Assembly (NCBI GenBank): GCA_036785705.1
Contig: JAWUZG010000337.1
Span: 434,001-498,000 of the forward strand
Length of the DNA: 64,000 nucleotides
Reading direction: 5' to 3'
From: Acanthornis magna
Taxonomy: Eukaryota > Chordata > Aves > Passeriformes > Acanthizidae
This document shows, one piece after another, positions 33,946 to 45,597 of this stretch (its first letter is position 1; the number at the start of each line of letters is the position of its first letter). A program made the position numbers and the translations under genes. The notes under the pieces were generated by a model that was not told the DNA's origin, did not search any database, and saw nothing but the letters and a program-made list of their open reading frames with translations.

Positions 33946-35460
33946 ATGATGACTGAAAAACAGGAGAATAGAGATTCTCAGTTGATTAATGATAGAGATT
34001 TATTTTTTGCATTTTTGGCTAAATATGGTGCTCCACCCTCTCCTATTGGGGAAGACTGGGCTCGAGACAATTGGAAAAATTTGCAGAGTATAATGGACTG
34101 AATTTCTTGATGGCAAAATGAGGCTAAGGTTAAGTTTTTAGTGCCAGGAAAAGCCAGGGCAATAGTCTGCTGTGTTTTGGGTGCCAGCGTGGTTGCAGCT
34201 GTTCAAGACCATCTTAGGCAGCGTAGTAATGAAGAAAAAACCATGGAATCCCTAGAAAACCTGGTGTACTGTCACCAAGCAACAATTTCCAATCTAGAAA
34301 AGGAATTGAAGTGCGAGGAGGAAGAAATCCATCCATTAAGAGTTGCTCTTGAAGTAAATTGTATTACCAGTACCACTAATTCACAGAACACTAGTTCACA
34401 GGATATAGTATCATCAGAACCTGAGGAAAGGCTTACCCGCCAAATTAACCTGATGTATCCACAAAGGGAATTGGAAGAGATGAGAAAACTTGATAAAAAT
34501 CTCCCTCATTTAGGACCCTTAACCAAAACAGAATTTTCTTCTCTTAATGATGAAGATACAGACCCCCATATGAGTACCAAGGAAACGCCCTCTTCTGCCA
34601 TGCAACTGGCAAAGTTAAGAAAGGAATATGGCCGTCTTATCAAAGAATCTGAAACAGAATGTGTGTGGCGTGTGTCTTTAACTGGGGATGACTAAATTCA
34701 ACGGAGCGAAAAGGAAGCTGAGGGTTGCTGGGGCCACGGACTTTTCTTACCACCAGGCGATTGCTGGGGCCCATGGTCCTTAACTCGGCGTGCTGCTTAC
34801 TGGGCTGGAGGGTTAAACCCTCTGGATAGGGGAGACCCCTTGGCAATAAGAGGCACAGTTGACCAATTACTAGGAAGTATACACAAAGCTGCTTGCCTAC
34901 AAATGATACATGAGAGAAAATTAATTCCCGGATGCGAATCAACAATGCTGTTGCCTGTTAACCCTGAAATGATGACTCCCTTAATAAGGGGGCTCCCCAA
35001 GTCACTTAAAGCCACAGGGATAAGTCTCCAGAGAACCACAGCATCAATAAGTCCTGTGGAAAAGTTGGAGAATTTTATGCGCGGAAGTGATAATAGCAAA
35101 AATACAGGCAGTACTGTTACAGACTCTTAGGGAAATTCCTCTGACTTTTCAACACCAGCCCCACTAGGTAACAGACCTCACCCTAGAGCTAAAGTCTGGA
35201 CATGGGGGGAGGTAGCACAAGAATTAATTGATTAAGGTAGAAAATACTATCTTGTCAAGCCTTTAGAAGAAAGATCAAGTGGCATCCAACATGTAGGAGT
35301 TCAAAATGCACTCCCCCATCCCAGTAGAACTGCAGATGTTGCCAAAGAGCAGTCACAACGTAAATCGCTTTTGGTCCAGCTTGATTGGTGGTGTTTAGGC
35401 TTAAAAAAGGAATTCCTAAAGATTTAATGGATGGCTTACCTTGAGATCAATTGAGCAAAC
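33946..35460 (+). pseudogene. Class III endogenous retrovirus gag remnant
   Basis: One reading phase starts at ATG 33946 and remains aligned through gag into protease. It is interrupted by stops at 34099, 34108, 34693, 35128, 35233, 35425 and 35452 but by no frameshift. Segments: an acidic N-terminus, a basic patch near 34141, a probable coiled coil (about 34225-34350), and a capsid-like part (34697-35127). No zinc knuckle was seen, which suits ERV-L-type Gag. Class is assigned from the downstream RT fragment. The gag end is approximate. Non-functional. Confidence 0.65.
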
Positions 35461-36000
35461 CGGTGGTGTGCGCCAAAACCGGTGAAAGAAAGTGCACCCG
35501 CCACGGCTTCTGCCCCCCCTTTCATTGACGGTGCAGACAAAACATCAAAGCAAACTTTTCCCCCCCAAACAGGGAAACTAGACTCTCCGTTTCCTAGTGG
35601 TGGGCGGGGAAATGGAGAAAGGATTTCTATTCGACAGCTCACTAAAACAGAAAAAGGAGATGTGTTAATCACTGCTATCATGGGACCTAAACAAGCACCA
35701 GTGACCTTTTGAATTGATACAGGTACACAGATTTCTGCCCGGACTGAGGAGGATGCCAAGAAGTATGGAGTTGCTCCCTTAAAGCAAAATCTATCCGTGC
35801 TAAACGCTTTGGGATCAACAGAAGTCATGAATGTTGCTGCAGTAAAATTAACCCTGCCGGGGGAAGAGAGCTCAATTACTCTTGTAATGGTGATTGGCAA
35901 TATTCCTTTGAACTTGTTAAGGATAGATGTCCTGAAGGGAAGACAGTGGGAGGATACAGAAGGACTACTGTGGTCTTTTGGGATACCCCAACTGTGCATC
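35461..36000 (+). pseudogene. Retroviral protease remnant (same provirus)
   Basis: In the same phase as gag. The aspartic protease active-site triplet D-T-G is at 35716-35724, directly after a TGA stop at 35710-35712. A second hydrophobic strand and an I-G/L-R-I-D-type segment lie near 35895-35930. The length between D-T-G and the RT start suits a retroviral protease domain. It is broken by the stop, so no functional enzyme is expected. Confidence 0.75.
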
Positions 36001-36318
36001 AGACTGTTACAAGAAGCTCCACCACTATCGTTTAGCAAGAACACTCATGTCAAGCAGTATCCCCCTCCTTTGGGAGCTAAGGAAGGTATAAAACCAGTTA
36101 CGCAAGAAATGAAAGAACAGGGAGTTGTGATAAATAGTCATTCTCCTTTCAACTCCCCTGGATGGCCAGTAAAAAAACCTAACGGGAAGTGGCAACTTAC
36201 AGTTGATTTTCGAAGGCTAAATGCCAATACTGACCCTCTGACTGCTGCAGTCCCCAATTTGGCAGAACTGATAACATCTATTCGAAAAAGGGCTCATCCA
36301 ATTATGATACATGGATAG
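36001..36318 (+). pseudogene. Reverse transcriptase N-terminal fragment (same provirus)
   Basis: About 105 codons match the RT fingers region, with the motif string NSPGWPVKKPNGKW and LTVDFRRLN at about 36157-36222. The phase ends at TAG 36316-36318. The catalytic Y-x-D-D, RNase H and integrase are all absent, and sequence resembling env follows within about 300 bp. Most of pol has therefore been deleted. The RT motifs are most like class III/ERV-L elements. Confidence 0.8.
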
Positions 36319-36590
36319 CCACCAATACCCCAAGAAAGGAACATAGGATTAATACCCCCTGGATTGTTCCATCATTTTAATTCCTTTTTGCCTAAAAAAG
36401 GGCAAGTTTTTAAATTTTGTTTTTGCAGAAGAACCCCATGGGACGATAAGAATTTCTACAGAAGAAAGGAATAAGAATTGAAGACTCAAATCTGAAAATG
36501 GCCTACAAAATTTTAAGTTAGTCGTACTTTTCTGCATTACAGCTCCTACCTGTAACCAAAATAAAACTGAATGGCCTTGGTCTCCAACCC
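36319..36590. other. Junction region after the pol deletion
   Basis: About 270 bp with no clear homology to RT. It probably spans the deletion scar and the upstream part of the envelope region. Only one short minus-strand open frame. Confidence 0.4.
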
Positions 36591-38500
36591 TCATAGGATA
36601 TTCTAGCTCTTTCAGAAACTATCCCAAAGACAGCCATCCAAATTTGGCTGTAGTCATAATGCATGATAACAAAGTTTACCATTCAGCTGAGTGGGTCTGG
36701 GATAAAAATGAGTCAGTTAGAACCCCAGCTGGTATCGCTGATGAAAAAATTCAAGTGGGATGCAGAAAAGTGGAATCTGGTTTTCAATATGGAAAGTCCT
36801 CTTCTATTACAGTTTTTGGCAATTTTTACATTTCAATATGACATCCAAAATTCACCCTGGCATTTTGGAAGAAGTATATCCTACTAAGGATTAGAAATGT
36901 ATTAGACAAGATACTTTGATCTTGTGTTGCCGCCAGAAATTTACTGGCAACAATACTTCTGAGAACCTGAGTGACATTAATGTAAAGGTTACCAAATCTT
37001 GTAAAAAAAAAAAAAATCAAAGCGATTGCTGGTTCAATTTTACTATAGTTAATTTTTTCTCTGTGGTGTGCAATTGGAGACCTGACCCAAAACCCCAACC
37101 AACATGATTAGGTTGAACTCAGAAATTCAAAATGAATGTGGTAACCAAACCAAGGCTTGTTGCAATACTTACACACCAAGGCAGAGAAATTTCCCTTGTT
37201 TTAAACAGTGAGAAAACAGCTTCTCTTTTTGTCTGTCGTTACTCAAGGTGACGACATTCATATCAAATGCCAAGTAATGACTGAATCCATTGTTGAACCA
37301 GCAAACAGCTATGCTATGGGACCACATGGCCCTATCCTACCGTGCAGAACCCAAAATTTGAACTGTTGGTTACATTTCACACAGTAAAATTCTCCCATAA
37401 GGTCATGTGTAAAGAAAATAACACCAGATATTAAAAAAAAAATTCATAATAGAAATTTGATACCTACAATTCCTCCCAAACTAACACTTCAACCAAGGAT
37501 TTATGAGGTTGGACCTTTTGTAATTGGAAACACTGGCCAACAACAAATGTTAATTAAACCAGAATGGCCTCTCAGAAAGGTTGAATTGCTGATGCAAAAT
37601 AATAGCTCAGAAATTCAACCTGCCTGTTCTCCCTTTTTATGCACTTCCTGTGAAGGATGGACCAGCTAGTTACGTAGATCTTCCTGGAGGCCAATATCGA
37701 GAGACCTAACTGGTGTTTTGGCAACTGGATTGGAGGTTCTAAATAGCATTGATTCAGAGGTATTATTCAACAAATTAGCTGCTACAACTTTTGATTTAGC
37801 AAAAATGCAACAGCATTTAACAAAAACCTGAAAAATCATTTAGGATAGTGCTAGCAATTTTGAAAAGAACCTCCAATCCTGGTAGAAGTTGGTAAATTTT
37901 ACCTATGATCCTGTTAATAACACTGTCACGGCTTATGTGTCAACCATTCACAATACTTCCTGTCTTTATCCTGTTTTCACATTAGGCCACAGTGAACCAC
38001 AATGGGACTATATTCTATCCTTTCCAGCATAGAGCATGGGCCCAAAAGGTGAATGATTGATGGCAAACAGTGGACCTGGAATCCTGCATTGTGTGGGAGC
38101 AACTAGGAATTGTTTGTGAAAGTAACACCATCTGGGAAAGTAACCATGATTTTTGTTTAGACACTGACCAAAAAGTTTGCCACTTTGAAGTTCATCCTGA
38201 AGTTAACCCTAAAACTGTCATAATCTATATTGGCAAAGGTTGTCTATGTTTAAAAACTGTTTGTAATAATACCAGAGTAGAAAATGTAGTAGCTTATACC
38301 AGTAATCACATGAATTTTTGTGTTGGTAATTTTACTGAAATCACACAATGTAACTTCTTTTTTTTTTTTTGCTCAGCTTCAGTTGCTTCACACCAAATTC
38401 TGAAATCTAACTTCACATTGATTCATAAACATAAAATTTTTTCTGCCTTGTTTCCTTTGCTTCTTTTCCTTCCCTCTCTCTCCCTCTCTCCCTTTTAGTG
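36591..38500 (+). pseudogene. Envelope-like remnant (same provirus)
   Basis: Only short frames survive, in different phases: 36644-36841, 36663-36887, 36916-37107, 37457-37669 and 38070-38498. Features that suggest a retroviral surface/transmembrane protein are a tryptophan/cysteine-rich part with an N-F-T sequon near 37030-37045, a region near 37740-37830 with an S-E-V-L-type helical stretch, and the 142-codon frame at 38070-38498. That frame holds several cysteines, more sequons and a hydrophobic C-terminal stretch (FPLLLFLPSLSLSPF). It is frameshifted and stopped throughout, so inactive. The env call is from position and composition. Confidence 0.45.
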
Positions 38501-38716
38501 CTACCACCATGTGGTCCCAAAGACAACTCATCCCCAAGACAACTCATCACAAGGACAAGTGATGCGGCGCAAAAGGACTGGCAACCTCATGCGGAGCTTC
38601 AGATATTTTGCAAAAACCGGTCCTCACAAACTGTAAAAACTCTAAATGACAGCAGAGTGGAGGGCTCTTGAATTGATGGCAATGCCAAGAGATTTGAAGG
38701 ACAGCCAGTGATTATT
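38501..38716. other. Non-coding tail of the provirus
   Basis: About 215 bp between the env-like remnant and the polypurine tract, with no frame of note. Confidence 0.5.
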
Positions 38717-38730
38717 AGAGGTTTAGGGGG
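38717..38730 (+). promoter_or_regulatory. 3' polypurine tract
   Basis: AGAGGTTTAGGGGGG followed by AAA has the form of a retroviral plus-strand primer, which should be followed at once by the 3' LTR. Instead only about 40 bases of unassigned sequence separate it from palindrome-extension sequence at 38774. The 3' LTR is missing. Confidence 0.6.
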
Positions 38731-38773
38731 GAAACAAACTGAAGCTTGTTGAAGCTGAAGTGCAGGAGCACTG

Positions 38774-38856
38774 CACTGTCAGTGGGCTTTCCTTGCGTGT
38801 CTGTAAACTGGGGAGTTCAGTGGGGCCTTGAGCCCTGAGAGTATCATGGACACAAG
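38774..38856 (-). repeat. Diverged extension of the palindrome, right side
   Basis: Partner of 24248-24330. It abuts the near-identical arm directly on one side and retroviral 3' sequence on the other (polypurine tract near 38717-38730). Confidence 0.85.
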
Positions 38857-41047
38857 GGCACTTCCAGTTTTCAAGGCAAGGCATCTCACAGTATCCTCCA
38901 AAAAGATTGCTCAATGAAAAGGCAAAACTACTGGGGTGAAAGGGGGAAAGTCCGCATCCTGCTTTATGTAATTAGAATCTGCCAGATGGTCAACAATCAT
39001 TCGTTTCATTAGGTAGCAGCGTAGTTTTTCACTCTCACAGATCCCAAAAAGCTTAAAACATCCAGCAGCTGCTTCCTTGCAACAAGTGCCACAGCCAAGA
39101 GCCAGGCCTGGTTTCCCCTTGCAGCTTACAAACTCTGCCAGACATACGGGTGATTCTCACTTCGCTTCTCAGCTACACGTGAGCACAGGCTCTCAGGATG
39201 GCAGAGTCCTTAAAGTGAAGAGCAGTTCCACTGCAAACAGCTCAATGGGCCACGAGAGAACACTTTCTCTGACCCGCCCCCTTGCCCTTTCCTTGCAGCA
39301 TTTCCTCTCCAGAGCACGCACTGAGGCTCTGCACTTTGCTTCTCAGCTGAGTGTATTGTCACATTGCCAGAGTCCCATACGTCCATCTCCTTCTCGCACA
39401 GACGAGTGCTTCTGTCAAAACGTGCCAATGCCACGCGCTCTCCTTCCCAGCTATTTGCACTGTCACGTTCTCTGTCCCGCTTGCAGTCTGAATCTAAACT
39501 GAGAAGTTTCTGGCTGCACCTCGCATGCACAGATGTGCCAGGAGGAAAAGGTTGCTCAGACCTTGGTGCTTAAGTTAGAAAAGGTCCATTCGCTCCACAA
39601 TCAAATGAGAGCTTCCTTCGCTTTACACCCTGCAAACTTCCAGCCTTGCCTTCCCTTCTCCTTCTAGGACTCTCATTGCCTTGCCTACCTCTCCCTTGCC
39701 TTGCCTTGCCCTGTAAATGCAGCAGTTGCCTTGTGTTGCCCTCGAAGCCCTCACTTGCCTTGCAGGACCTTGCTCACCCCTCCCCCACCTGGAATTCAAG
39801 ACCCCTCTTTTCAGGGCATTTCTTCAACTTGTCTTGCCCTGCCTGCTTCCCTGAGGAAGCCTTCAAGGCCTTCACATACCCGCAGTGTTTCAGGAGCATG
39901 TAAGAGGAAGCTCATAGGAGGTCATGTGAAGCCAGACCCGTCTGTCCCGGCAGCTTTTGTCTGGCACCAATTCTTGCATGGATGGCATTTTGGACAGGCA
40001 ATTCACATTTCTCTTCTGGGCTCTGGGACCAAGATGACACTTCTTCTGCATTGCAAGGAAAGCAGGTAGTCCCAGTGTTTTAGGTGCAGATTAGAGCTGG
40101 TGCAGGTGAGACCAAGGCCAGTCAAATCAGTCTTTCCTGGCTGCTTCCATCTGCCAGTAATCCATGAGCGTACCCCTCGCTTGTCTTGCCTTGCTAAACC
40201 ATCCTTGCTGTGCATTCCCTTTCATGCCCATTCCGTAACCTAGACCTGCTTACTGCTTGTGTCTGGGACTGAATTCATGTCGAAAGCCCTGCCATATTTG
40301 GTCCTGTGCTGTTGTGCACGTTCACGAGATAATGAAGAAAAGACAATGAAGAAAACTTTCTTGTTTAACTGCTTGGAACTTGACCCTAAAGAAAAAGAAT
40401 GTGTTGGCAGTCGATGGGAAGTTAACCTGTGGAAGTGGTACAATGCATAACGGAGCTGTTGTTAGCATGGAGGTGCTATCACGAGCCATTGTGGCCCCAT
40501 CTCACCCTCTGGCCAAGCGTGAGATGACATGGTAACTGGAAAAAATTCCACCATTCCAGGAGGAGGACAGATAAGGTGGGGTTCTGGGGTGGAGGGGGAG
40601 AGGAGGACATGAAGCATTCCTCTTGGGTCCAGGGGACACCCTGAAGGTGCACAGCCGACCTCCCCCTCCCCCCTGAGCACCATGCTCCATCTCTTTCTCC
40701 TGCTCAGTGGCTTTTCAAGAATCCAGGAGCTGGTATGTACTATTGGCTACAGCAACTAAGAAGATTAAGTTGCTTTCCAATCACAACTGTGTTTCAGATT
40801 TTTTGTGCACAGGCATCCTCCAGAACATTAACATTAATGGCAATGAGCATGATGGGATGCCCAGAGCACAAAAATTGACGCAAAGACCAGACAGGGCTTG
40901 GGCAGTGGAGCGCGTAGTTGCACCAAGAGAGTGAAACGCATAGCTGCACCAAGAGAGGCTGGTGGGTGTGGGTGTGGGTGTGTGGGTGGGTGGGTGCGTG
41001 GATGGGTGTGTGAAAAGAGCAGGGCTCAATCAGCTAAGCGCAGGGCT

Positions 41048-41204
41048 GCACCAGGAGAGTGAAGCAGGTAGCTGCACTGAGAGATGCTGTTCTGTGTGAG
41101 TGTGTGGCATATGGAAGGTCAAGATTTAGTCCAGGTGCCCGGCTGTATGTGGGAACTTAATGGTGTTTTTCTGTGTCTGTGATGTGACTGGTACCATACA
41201 CTTG
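41048..41204 (+). repeat. Short inverted repeat pair, copy B (right arm)
   Basis: Arm partner of 21466-21622, complete here. The other member of the pair is mostly deleted in this arm. Confidence 0.75.
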
Positions 41205-42344
41205 TAGTGGCGCGGCTTGACAATCTCCCAGGTCGAGGTCACCTGGTTACTTTGCTCTCCAGTTTTCCCTTGAAGGAAATCAGCTAGCTCTGCCCATCGC
41301 TCACTAACAGCTCTTCTCCAAAGACAGCACACACCAGCCTGCGCTCTGGAGGTTCTGCTTACTGCAGTTTTCCAACACTATTGCAAACAACCTTTTTGCT
41401 TTCTGTCATCCCCAAAACTTGCAGCACATACTTTGAAAATTCATAGAATGAAATCTCCAGTCTAGAAGACTGAATCACAAATTAGATAATCCATTTTGCT
41501 TGGATAAACGTTAAAACCAGCAACTTGTAAGGCCACTCCATACTGTGGGTGTACAGAATTTAACACCACAAATTCACTTGCTACTAGAGCAGGGCTGAAA
41601 ACAAAACAGAAAATGACTTGCTGGTAACAAATCATTAATAGTTGCTTGGATTTCTGCATCTCCTCCTGGAATTTTAAGTCTGGCATGTAGCCACCGTGTG
41701 GTATCAAAAGGCTAATAGGCAGGTTTTCTTGATTCTTATCTCGATTCTGGGCGTTCCACTCCCCAAGGTCACCTAGCCTTGTATATTTTCAATTATCTCA
41801 TCCAGAGGATTTCCTGTTTTATTAATTAAAAGGCTCATTATCACATTTGTGCATGCTTGGGGAGTAGTCTCAATCAGTCTATTTCTCATAGTAACAGATG
41901 TTCCCGATAAAAATCGCTGTTTCCATCCCTTTTTCTTTCATTCACTGTGTACGATTTCACAGGTCACACCCCAGGCACTCAGAGCATGGTTAATTATTTC
42001 CTGCGGGGTATTTAGCACCACATCCCTGAGCAGCCAAGGCGAGCAAATTTGTACCCTGTGCATTAATTTCAAGTGCATTCTGCTCAAAAGAATTTGGCTG
42101 CAGCACCAAGAATTTCTTTGAATTTCCTGCATCCAAGGTTGTAACTGAGGGTTTGAGATCACTTTCAAAATCATCAGCAGGAGTATCAGCAAAAACCAGA
42201 CTGAATATCAAGCGACAGCACAACACAGTTCATTGACAACATTCAATGAACTGTTGCTTAACGAGCAGTTAAGGCACACCAAGGAAAAACAAGCAACAAC
42301 AAAGCAAATAAAGTCCAGGAAATCAAAAGAAAAATGAACCAGGA

Positions 42345-42348
42345 ACTA

Positions 42349-42390
<42 letters not shown>

Positions 42391-42392
42391 CA
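42345..42392. repeat. (TC)n(TG)n microsatellite (right arm copy)
   Basis: Partner of 20263-20313, a few bases shorter. Confidence 0.85.
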
Positions 42393-42551
42393 TGTGACAA
42401 AAGGACAGTGAGGTAAGGATAAAAAGGAACATGGCTTAAAAGTTTACCAGCACTTTCACTTTACTTCTACTTAAAACTTAAACATTTAACAAAGGAACAA
42501 GACTTCTATTTAATTTCACTTGTAACTTAGGACAGAACCTCACTTACAGGC

Positions 42552-42887
42552 CTAACTTTCTGAGATCTCAGATTGCAGTGTGGTGGCAGCAGCCACAAAT
42601 GCCTGCCTTTGCAACATCATATCAGTCCTCAGCTGTTCTATGGCCTTGTCTCGTTCCACTAACTGCTTTTCAAAGCTCTGTGTTCTTTTCAGCTGCTACT
42701 TTGTACGCAAATAACAGACATTCACCCTGGCATCCAGCATGAATAAGAAGACGCTCTTCAGAGCGTGTCTGAGGAGTTGGCACAAAATCCACAACAGTCT
42801 TTTAGCACTCCAGTGGTGTCTTCAGCCTCCTGTGGTTTGGGCCCAATACTTGTACAAGTTTCCAGCTTGCCCCACAATGTGCTCCAT
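42552..42887 (-). pseudogene. Degenerate 112-codon frame, unrecognised (right arm copy)
   Basis: Reverse-complement copy of 19771-20106 carrying the same layout. Function unknown. Confidence 0.35.
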
Positions 42888-43154
42888 GGTTCCTGCATCC
42901 ACTCAAGTTGCTTCACTGGCAGACTCACAGCCTGAGGTTCCTTCTTACAGAATATCTCTACTAATGCACTACGACGTGGTCACAGCAGCAGAAATAGCAA
43001 AGATTTTCTTCTACGGGTATTCTCCAGCGATACCACAAACACAAAGGCCTGAAAAGCTTTTTCTAACGGACCTGTAAATAGAGGATTACAATGCAAACAC
43101 TGTGCAACAACAAGTGTATGGCACCAGTCACATCACAGACACAGAAAAACACCA

Positions 43155-43448
43155 TGCTAAGCCTGGGGCAGGCATAGCATCATGCAGGCTCATCTCCAAA
43201 GGATGTTTCTCACTGCTACGAAGGTCTGGCAGCACCGGGACACGGGGACAATGTGCAGAGAGAGAGGGAGCGAGAGAGAGAGAGAAACACTTTTCCCCAG
43301 CTTTAGTCTTACAAAACTCGTGCAGTTGCAGCTCCCGGAGAAGGTAGCGTGCGTGGAGAATGTGTTCTCCACATAGCCTCTTCTGTTTGCATCTTTGCCG
43401 GACCGCAGAGAGCCGCCCGCTTCTTTCTCACGCTTTCTCTCGCCAGCC
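43155..43448 (-). repeat. Single hybrid satellite-like unit (right arm)
   Basis: The right arm has only one unit. One end resembles left unit 1 (its GC-block junction and the ATGCAAACAGAAGAGGC region). The other end resembles left unit 2 (CCAGACCTTCG rather than CCAGAACATCG, and GATGCTATGCCTGCCCC). That is what recombination between units 1 and 2 would leave. It then joins directly to sequence corresponding to left position about 19503, with the inverted copy absent. Confidence 0.8.
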
Positions 43449-44353
43449 TATGTGCTGCCACCCTGGCAGTGCTCGGGCTCCTGCTTCCCTCCATCGGGAA
43501 GCACCCCCCTGGGCTTTCAAGCGCCTCCAGGAGTGACTTGCCAATGATTCTGCCCTCTTGGCGGGGGCGGGGCTTTGCTGCGCAACCTGCTCCTTCCCAC
43601 CCCCCCAGCTTTCCCTCCCCCCGTGCCCCGCCCAACTCCGGCTGTGCTCCCGGGGTGGCTGTGACTGCAGGAAAGGGGCACCCACCCCCTCCAAATGGCA
43701 CATTTCTGCCTCACCTCTAGACACAAGTCGGAGCGGCAGACTGCCTGCCACTGCCCTTTTGGCCTCCAAGCTGCCCAAGCTGGCCTTTGCAGGGAGCTGA
43801 GGGGGTGGCAGGGCCCTGGCTGTTTGCTGGAGAGGGCTGCCTGCCTTCGCTCGCTCGCACAGGGACTCAGTCTCCCGCGGCACGGGCAGCTGCAGCACAG
43901 TGTGCAGGCCAAGGGCTCATCCCTGCCGCTTTCCCACCCCAGGCGGCCCCCACTCCCCACCCCCCCGGCCTGGAGCAGCCATGCTCCACGCCAGGACACC
44001 GCTGTCACCTGCACAGCCAAGGCCTCAGAGCAGCGGGCCTTGCGTACCACCAGGCCTGCGGCAGGGCCAGCCTCGGGCCTCGTGGGCACACGAGGAAGGG
44101 GCCACAATACTGTGTGCGCCCTGCCCCTGCCCCTTCTCCCCCAGCCTCTGGCCAGGCAGGAGCTCCCAGCCAGCCAGCCAGCCGCTCCCACAGCCAAGGG
44201 CCAACTGGCACCCTGGATCTTGCCCAAGCCAGGGGCCATTGTGACACGGCGTTGTCACCGTGTCACAGGCAGGCACCCTGGAGATGCTGGCTGTGTTGAC
44301 GCCGTGGAATGTTATTGGAAGCCAGGCTCCCCTGTGGCACCACGGCGCCTCAG
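43449..44353. other. GC-rich block (right arm copy)
   Basis: Partner of 17282-18230, nearly identical. The clusters that are G-rich on the plus strand in the left arm are C-rich on the plus strand here. No gene recognised. Confidence 0.6.
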
Positions 44354-44901
44354 GGAAGGAAGGAAGGAAGGAAGGAAGGAAGGAAGGAAGGAAGGAAGGA
44401 AGGAAGGAAGGAAGGAAGGAAGGAAGGAAGGAAGGAAGGAAGGAAGGAAGGAAGGAAGGAAGGAAGGAAGGAAGGAAGGAAGGGAGGGAGGGAGGGAGGG
44501 AGGGAGGGAGGGAGGGAGGGAGGGAGGGAGGGAGGAAAAGAAAGAATGAAAGAGAGAGAAAAAGAAAGAAAGGGAGAAGGATAGAGAGAAAGAGAGAAAG
44601 AGAGGAATTAAGAAAGAAAGAGGGGAAGAGAGAAAGAAAGAGAGAGAGAGAGAAAGAGAGAAAGAGGGAAAGAAAAAAGGAGAGAAAGATAGAAAGAGAG
44701 ATTAAGAGAGTGATAAAGATTGAAAGAGAGAAAGAGAGAATGAGGGAAAGAAAGAAAGAAAGGGAAAGATAGAGAGAAAGAGAGAGATAAAGAAAGCAAG
44801 AAAGAGGAAAAGAATGAAAGAAAAAAGAGAGAGAGACAAAGAGAGAGAGAGAGAAAGAAAGAAAGTGAGAAAGAAAAAGAGAAAGAGAGAAAGAAAGGAA
44901 G
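44354..44901. repeat. Polypurine tract (GGAA, GGGA, GAAA), right arm
   Basis: Partner of the left-arm tract with purines on the plus strand: GGAA array to about 44480, GGGA block to about 44533, then imperfect GAAA/GAGA. It lacks the three GCACC-interrupted units of the left arm, and this region is about 131 bp shorter overall. The GGGA block is longer here than in the left arm. Confidence 0.95.
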
Positions 44902-45597
44902 GTGCTAAGGCTGAACGTGTCAATGGAAGCCTCAAAACACAGAGGACTCCAAGTGGTCAAAAACATCCAAGACATAGGTTCAGGCCTGGCCTCAAGCCTT
45001 CCAGAGAGTCCGCGTACAACCCCGGCGGAGAGAGACAACAGGAGGAAATATTTAGGAAATACTGCGTGGCAGGCCATAGCAAGTGAAGTCTCGGGCAAGA
45101 AAAATGGCGAGATGAGAAAGCAGCTTACCTTGCCAAGGTATCGAACAGCTTGGAAGTTCCACTTTGCCGAAACTCTGCACATTCGTCATCTTCTCCACAC
45201 GCACCTGCCCACCTCTTCCTGCCTGGAGACTGAAGCTGTGCTCCATGGAAAAACAGGCACTTTACCAACCAAGTCCAGAGCACCGTTCCAAGTCCCGATG
45301 ACCCTCACTGAAGGCGAGGTTACGGCCAGAGGACCCGCAATTCACTGCTCCAGAGTGAAGAACACCTGTGCTTCTGAAACAGCTAGAAGACAAAAGCGGA
45401 TACAAATCAAGATGGGGCCATTTCAATGGTTCCCTTATCCGTGCCTGTTATCTGCACAGCTGCTAACCCCGACTCAGATTTGGCCTCCAATGAGTCAATG
45501 TCAATATGTCAATGTCAATACTTCAGGCATGCTGCCAATTATTATTCAAACACCATCCCTGAAATGGATTTTCTTCCTGCAAAAGAATGTTTCCTAA
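44902..45597 (+). CDS. Unrecognised 231-codon open frame (right arm); coding status doubtful
   Basis: Right-arm counterpart of the minus-strand frame at 15870-16628. It is the same through about residue 229 apart from isolated changes (for example I versus T near residue 54). It then ends early because this arm lacks 8 bp present in the left arm. Product unrecognised. Confidence 0.15.
   Translation: MLRLNVSMEASKHRGLQVVKNIQDIGSGLASSLPESPRTTPAERDNRRKYLGNTAWQAIASEVSGKKNGEMRKQLTLPRYRTAWKFHFAETLHIRHLLHTHLPTSSCLETEAVLHGKTGTLPTKSRAPFQVPMTLTEGEVTARGPAIHCSRVKNTCASETARRQKRIQIKMGPFQWFPYPCLLSAQLLTPTQIWPPMSQCQYVNVNTSGMLPIIIQTPSLKWIFFLQKNVS

Larger units (their letters stand above)
23816..38854. other. 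Single-copy palindrome spacer (15,039 bp)
   Basis: Sequence between the two arms. Apart from the 83 bp diverged pair at its two edges I found no inverted partner for it. It is rich in retroviral debris: two minus-strand solo LTRs, a truncated class II provirus and a decayed class III provirus. It has no recognisable host gene. Arm identity stops sharply at 23815 and 38855. Confidence 0.9.
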
